Source: Bacteroidales bacterium
Lineage (GTDB): Bacteria > Bacteroidota > Bacteroidia > Bacteroidales > JAADGE01
Direction: 5' to 3'
Assembly (NCBI GenBank): GCA_029934265.1
Contig: JAOZMN010000096.1
Span: 1,419-9,323 of the forward strand
Length of the DNA: 7,905 nucleotides
The position numbers and the translations under genes are program-made. Shown one piece after another: positions 6,601 to 7,905 of the stretch. Under the pieces are notes generated by a model, which saw only the letters and a program-made list of their open reading frames with translations, searched no databases and had not been told where the DNA came from. The first letter of the stretch is position 1. The number at the start of each line of letters is the position of its first letter.

Positions 6601-7905
6601 TTTCGGCATCTAAATCGAAAGAAATACTATTAATATTATCCATAATTACATGGTTGAAAGCATTTGAACCTGTAAAATTTCCTGTTCCGAAAATTGTTTG
6701 AATTCCGGCAATTCCATTAAACTCCACAATTGCACTTGCTCCTGTTCCTGCATCAAAACTACCAGAATTATAAACCATATCACCACGTAAATCTAATTTT
6801 GTATCAAATTCGTTTATTACTTCAAGAGTTGCATCTGTTCCGTCTATAGTAAAATCGCCAAGTACAACAAGGTCGATATTGGGTAACTCTCTTTTACCGG
6901 TTTCACTGAATTTTATATTATTTACTTCCGTAATATTACTTAAAATACTGTAATTGGTTGAGCCTCCGAACTCCAAAGTCCCTCCGGCTGCGGATAAGAA
7001 ACTTTCATAATATCCTGCGGGCAGGCTTCCTCTTTCGGTGTATAAAGTTCCTGTTCCATAAACATTTCCGATACGATTTCCAAAAGTTGTATTTACATTA
7101 AGAGTTCCGCAAATTTCAGAAGTATAGGCATTTATATAATTTACTGCCGTCGTAACTTTATCGCCGGGCATGATTTTTACTCTCGCACCTTTCGGAACAG
7201 TCGGCAAACCGATTGAAGACGGCAATACCCACGTTCCGGTTCCGTCATCTACTCTCCATGTATCAGCTGTGTGCCAATCCAATGCTGTAAAAGGACCTCC
7301 TCCGGCTATACTTTTTGAGGCATACAACGGTACTTGATCGGGAATTGCTCCCAAGAAACTCGAACCATCAACTCCGGCAGAATAATCACCGGAAATATCA
7401 ATATCTCCGGAAGGTACAAGAAAGTCAAAAATTAGTTTTTTGTTTGGCTCATCAAATTTACTTATATCATCAAATTTATACCAATTTCCTGTGCCGTCAT
7501 TTAATATTTTAGCTGTTATATAATCAGTTTCAGCATATGGTGCAGTTACTTCTACGTCGGTTTGGTCGTAATAAAATTCAACACTTCCCAAACCATCGGT
7601 AAAACCGGTTGCTTTTAGTACCCAATAGTATTGAAGCATATTATCGGCATCTACAATTTCGGGGTCGGGTGCTTCTAAATCTTCTACTATTGTGGGGTGA
7701 ATTTCATCGGCAGGTTTTACAGTTAAATATCCGACAGCACTTGTATTTTGTGTAATGATTAAATTTACAGGTGTATATTTTCCACCCGAACCTAAAGATT
7801 TTTTAATCTTTTTAAGCAAGGTCTGAGCCTCATCTTTTTTAATTTGAAAAGGACCAATTAAAGTCACAGGTTTCACCTTGCGCTTTTCAAACTTAAAATT
7901 TAAAA
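3656..7905 (-). CDS. Large multidomain T9SS-exported surface/adhesin-like protein (5' end outside window)
   Basis: One uninterrupted frame runs from the right edge to the TAA at 3656-3658. Numbering here is from a GTG at 7876-7874 (1,406 residues), but the frame stays open upstream to base 7905 (nine more codons), so this is a partial gene. Domains seen: residues 1-33 plus the upstream codons resemble SUI1/eIF1; about 100-620 are Gly/Thr/Asn-rich beta regions, including a GDFIYPIGNSNRYGEF segment near 475; a NTWQGDVVADETNWNNPNNW module begins near 624; GNPYPSSIDWD starts at 888; 982-1113 is a beta region ending in TFDYSGGKNETRFVLHF; 1118-1218 and 1219-1318 are two cadherin/dystroglycan-like Ig modules; 1329-1406 is the T9SS type A sorting domain. 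By family knowledge such proteins cross the outer membrane by T9SS and are attached to the surface or released. Ligand is unknown. No signal peptide is visible, so either it lies further upstream or this is a fused or chimeric gene. Confidence 0.9.
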   Translation of the reverse strand, partial: LNFKFEKRKVKPVTLIGPFQIKKDEAQTLLKKIKKSLGSGGKYTPVNLIITQNTSAVGYLTVKPADEIHPTIVEDLEAPDPEIVDADNMLQYYWVLKATGFTDGLGSVEFYYDQTDVEVTAPYAETDYITAKILNDGTGNWYKFDDISKFDEPNKKLIFDFLVPSGDIDISGDYSAGVDGSSFLGAIPDQVPLYASKSIAGGGPFTALDWHTADTWRVDDGTGTWVLPSSIGLPTVPKGARVKIMPGDKVTTAVNYINAYTSEICGTLNVNTTFGNRIGNVYGTGTLYTERGSLPAGYYESFLSAAGGTLEFGGSTNYSILSNITEVNNIKFSETGKRELPNIDLVVLGDFTIDGTDATLEVINEFDTKLDLRGDMVYNSGSFDAGTGASAIVEFNGIAGIQTIFGTGNFTGSNAFNHVIMDNINSISFDLDAEIAQTLTFQDGIIKVTPTNTLTFSNISETPISGHGNTKFIDGAVVKNINTGGDFIYPIGNSNRYGEFLIENVTSIGNFEAQYYNENPNNAPYNYDPSAFLAPLQLVSENEFWRVNATNAGQTPLVTLRWDALSGVSSDATERQSLKVAEWIAGNSRWERSHTNITASGTATAGTLGTTPTTQNISAGNHYFTLASELLKNNTWQGDVVADETNWNNPNNWTLGSVPNSITDVTVPTNPSGGAFFPIITNTQETRKLTIEALALVTINAGGSLTASGDLQLNGTLTITSSTTNGTSGSFIDNGTINIAGGKMIAERYINARQWHEVSSPIKAGTGNNTSAVFTRSHSSGMFNTNLLIYNEALDLDGNPATTPTGPDIANYENLKLAAGWRNYHNGAGGADNNLIENKGYMYWTDENKKVVFSGEPATGTYNATGLTLTSNDKLTGESFPADGIDPQLYDGWEMLGNPYPSSIDWDLIAASQLVNVDAGVYVYDGDQYSGYMNGIAVMKGNLNRYIAPMQGFFVHVNNTAGGTVGLNNSNRVHNNTAFLKSGEQRRHENLLKLKAEANGFSELTAIYFKDNATLNYDGNYDLLRNFGYDKKVPSLYTLTVNKIAMSLNGLPSSKMENMNIPLCFDMKATNGVKISVAEFNDFENLHVYLEDKLLNKMINLRNTKTYTFDYSGGKNETRFVLHFVKNTAPELITNIKDIIGKEDKELTFIIPDSTFIDIDLGDKISYKATVKGKNELPSWLKFDKNSMIFTGTPENKNVGKIDVILTATDIFGEEKSDKFQIEVLNVNDAPVLIVEIPDVEILANKTEHFTISETAFTDIDKGDILSYTAELETGEKLPSDIIFNASDMSFTVLTNRVGGVMPVRITATDLAGTSTNDVFDIIVLENGVSDLDENNKISIKIYPNPTSGILFVKLPENILENSIISVIDISGKIIVKQNVGKQITKFDISNYSSGTYFIKIKNGNRLISKVLIKE
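3659..3892 (-). other. T9SS type A C-terminal sorting domain
   Basis: The last 78 residues show the hallmarks of this domain: the opening KIYPNPTSGILFVKLP, a central VIDISGKIIVKQ strand pair, then FDISNYSSGTYFIKIKNG and the terminal SKVLIKE. In Bacteroidota this domain directs export across the outer membrane by the type IX secretion system and is usually cleaved during surface attachment or release. It sits at the very end of the protein, where it must be to work. Confidence 0.95.
3923..4222 (-). other. Cadherin/dystroglycan-like Ig module, second copy
   Basis: Residues 1219-1318 start NDAPVLIVEIPDVEI and contain FTDIDKGDILSYTAEL, LPSDIIFNASDMSFTV and VRITATDLAGTSTNDVFDI. This is the usual order of the CADG / putative-Ig fold: an N-APV start, an F-x-D-x-D calcium-type motif, then a T-A-T-D near the end. 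It aligns over its whole length with the module just before it. Such modules are common spacers in bacterial surface proteins. Confidence 0.85.
4223..4525 (-). other. Cadherin/dystroglycan-like Ig module, first copy
   Basis: Residues 1118-1218 start NTAPELITNIKDIIGKEDKE and contain FIDIDLGDKISYKATV, LPSWLKFDKNSMIFTGTPEN and VILTATDIFGEEKSDKFQI. The string LPSWLKFD...FTGTPEN is the classic signature of the CADG / He_PIG type Ig-like fold. It abuts the second copy without a linker. Confidence 0.9.
7781..7905 (-). other. SUI1/eIF1-like N-terminal half fused to the surface protein frame
   Basis: Reading from the edge, the visible residues include NFKFEKRKVKPVTLIGPF, then a helix EAQTLLKKIKKSLGSGGK. 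This follows the SUI1/YciH order: a basic strand ending in K-x-VT-[LV]-I-x-G-F, a helix of the type L-x-x-L-x-K-x-LK, then G-x-GG. The next expected elements of SUI1 (K-[DN]-G, then I-x-[IL]-QGD) are missing in this frame and are not seen in the other two minus-strand frames just beyond. The match is by eye only. It could be chance, a decayed domain, a real fusion, or an assembly join. Confidence 0.45.

Noticed and set aside
3719..7412. Frequent TCCGGA / TTCCGGAA palindromes across the minus-strand gene, possibly a DNA uptake or methylation motif
   Set aside because: Those checked in frame (for example near 3719, 3786, 5719 and 5777) fall in phase as Ser-Gly or similar codons (TCC GGN). Codon preference in a Ser/Gly-rich protein explains them.

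Overview
The window looks like chromosomal DNA of a member of the Bacteroidota. The evidence is strongly AT-rich genes, A-rich leaders without clear Shine-Dalgarno sequences, a C-terminal type IX secretion (T9SS) sorting domain on a very large surface protein, and a secreted protein resembling an uncharacterised family I associate with that phylum. Genus cannot be judged from the sequence.

Layout: (i) 1-1128, plus strand, holds two adjacent paralogues of the Rpn / PD-(D/E)XK 'recombination-promoting nuclease, putative transposase' family. The first enters from the left edge and only its C-terminal part is visible. The second (265-1128) is complete and starts 4 bases after the first one stops. 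Their C-terminal parts are nearly identical in DNA but carry different numbers of a 12-bp repeat encoding a four-residue unit (7 versus 4). (ii) 1203-3485, plus strand, encodes an exported, largely helical protein of about 760 residues with TPR-like segments and no function I can name. (iii) 3486-3655 is a convergent intergenic region with a perfect 17-bp stem that should terminate transcription from both sides. (iv) 3656-7905, minus strand, is one continuous reading frame of at least 1,415 codons encoding a multidomain surface protein: beta-rich adhesin-like regions, two cadherin/dystroglycan-like Ig modules and a T9SS type A sorting domain.

Two points matter most. The Rpn pair matches the genes-within-genes toxin-antitoxin/antiphage architecture reported for Rpn proteins, in which the number of tetrapeptide repeats in the C-terminal helix varies between strains; here two repeat-length variants sit side by side. 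Second, the large minus-strand frame does not begin inside the window. The only candidate start near the edge (GTG at 7876-7874) is not convincing, the frame stays open to base 7905, and the first ~45 visible residues resemble the N-terminal half of a SUI1/eIF1 (YciH-type) translation factor rather than a signal peptide. This suggests a fusion by rearrangement or an assembly chimera near 7770-7781.

The three regions show no obvious functional link. The Rpn genes look like an accessory or defence unit next to two cell-envelope/exported protein genes.
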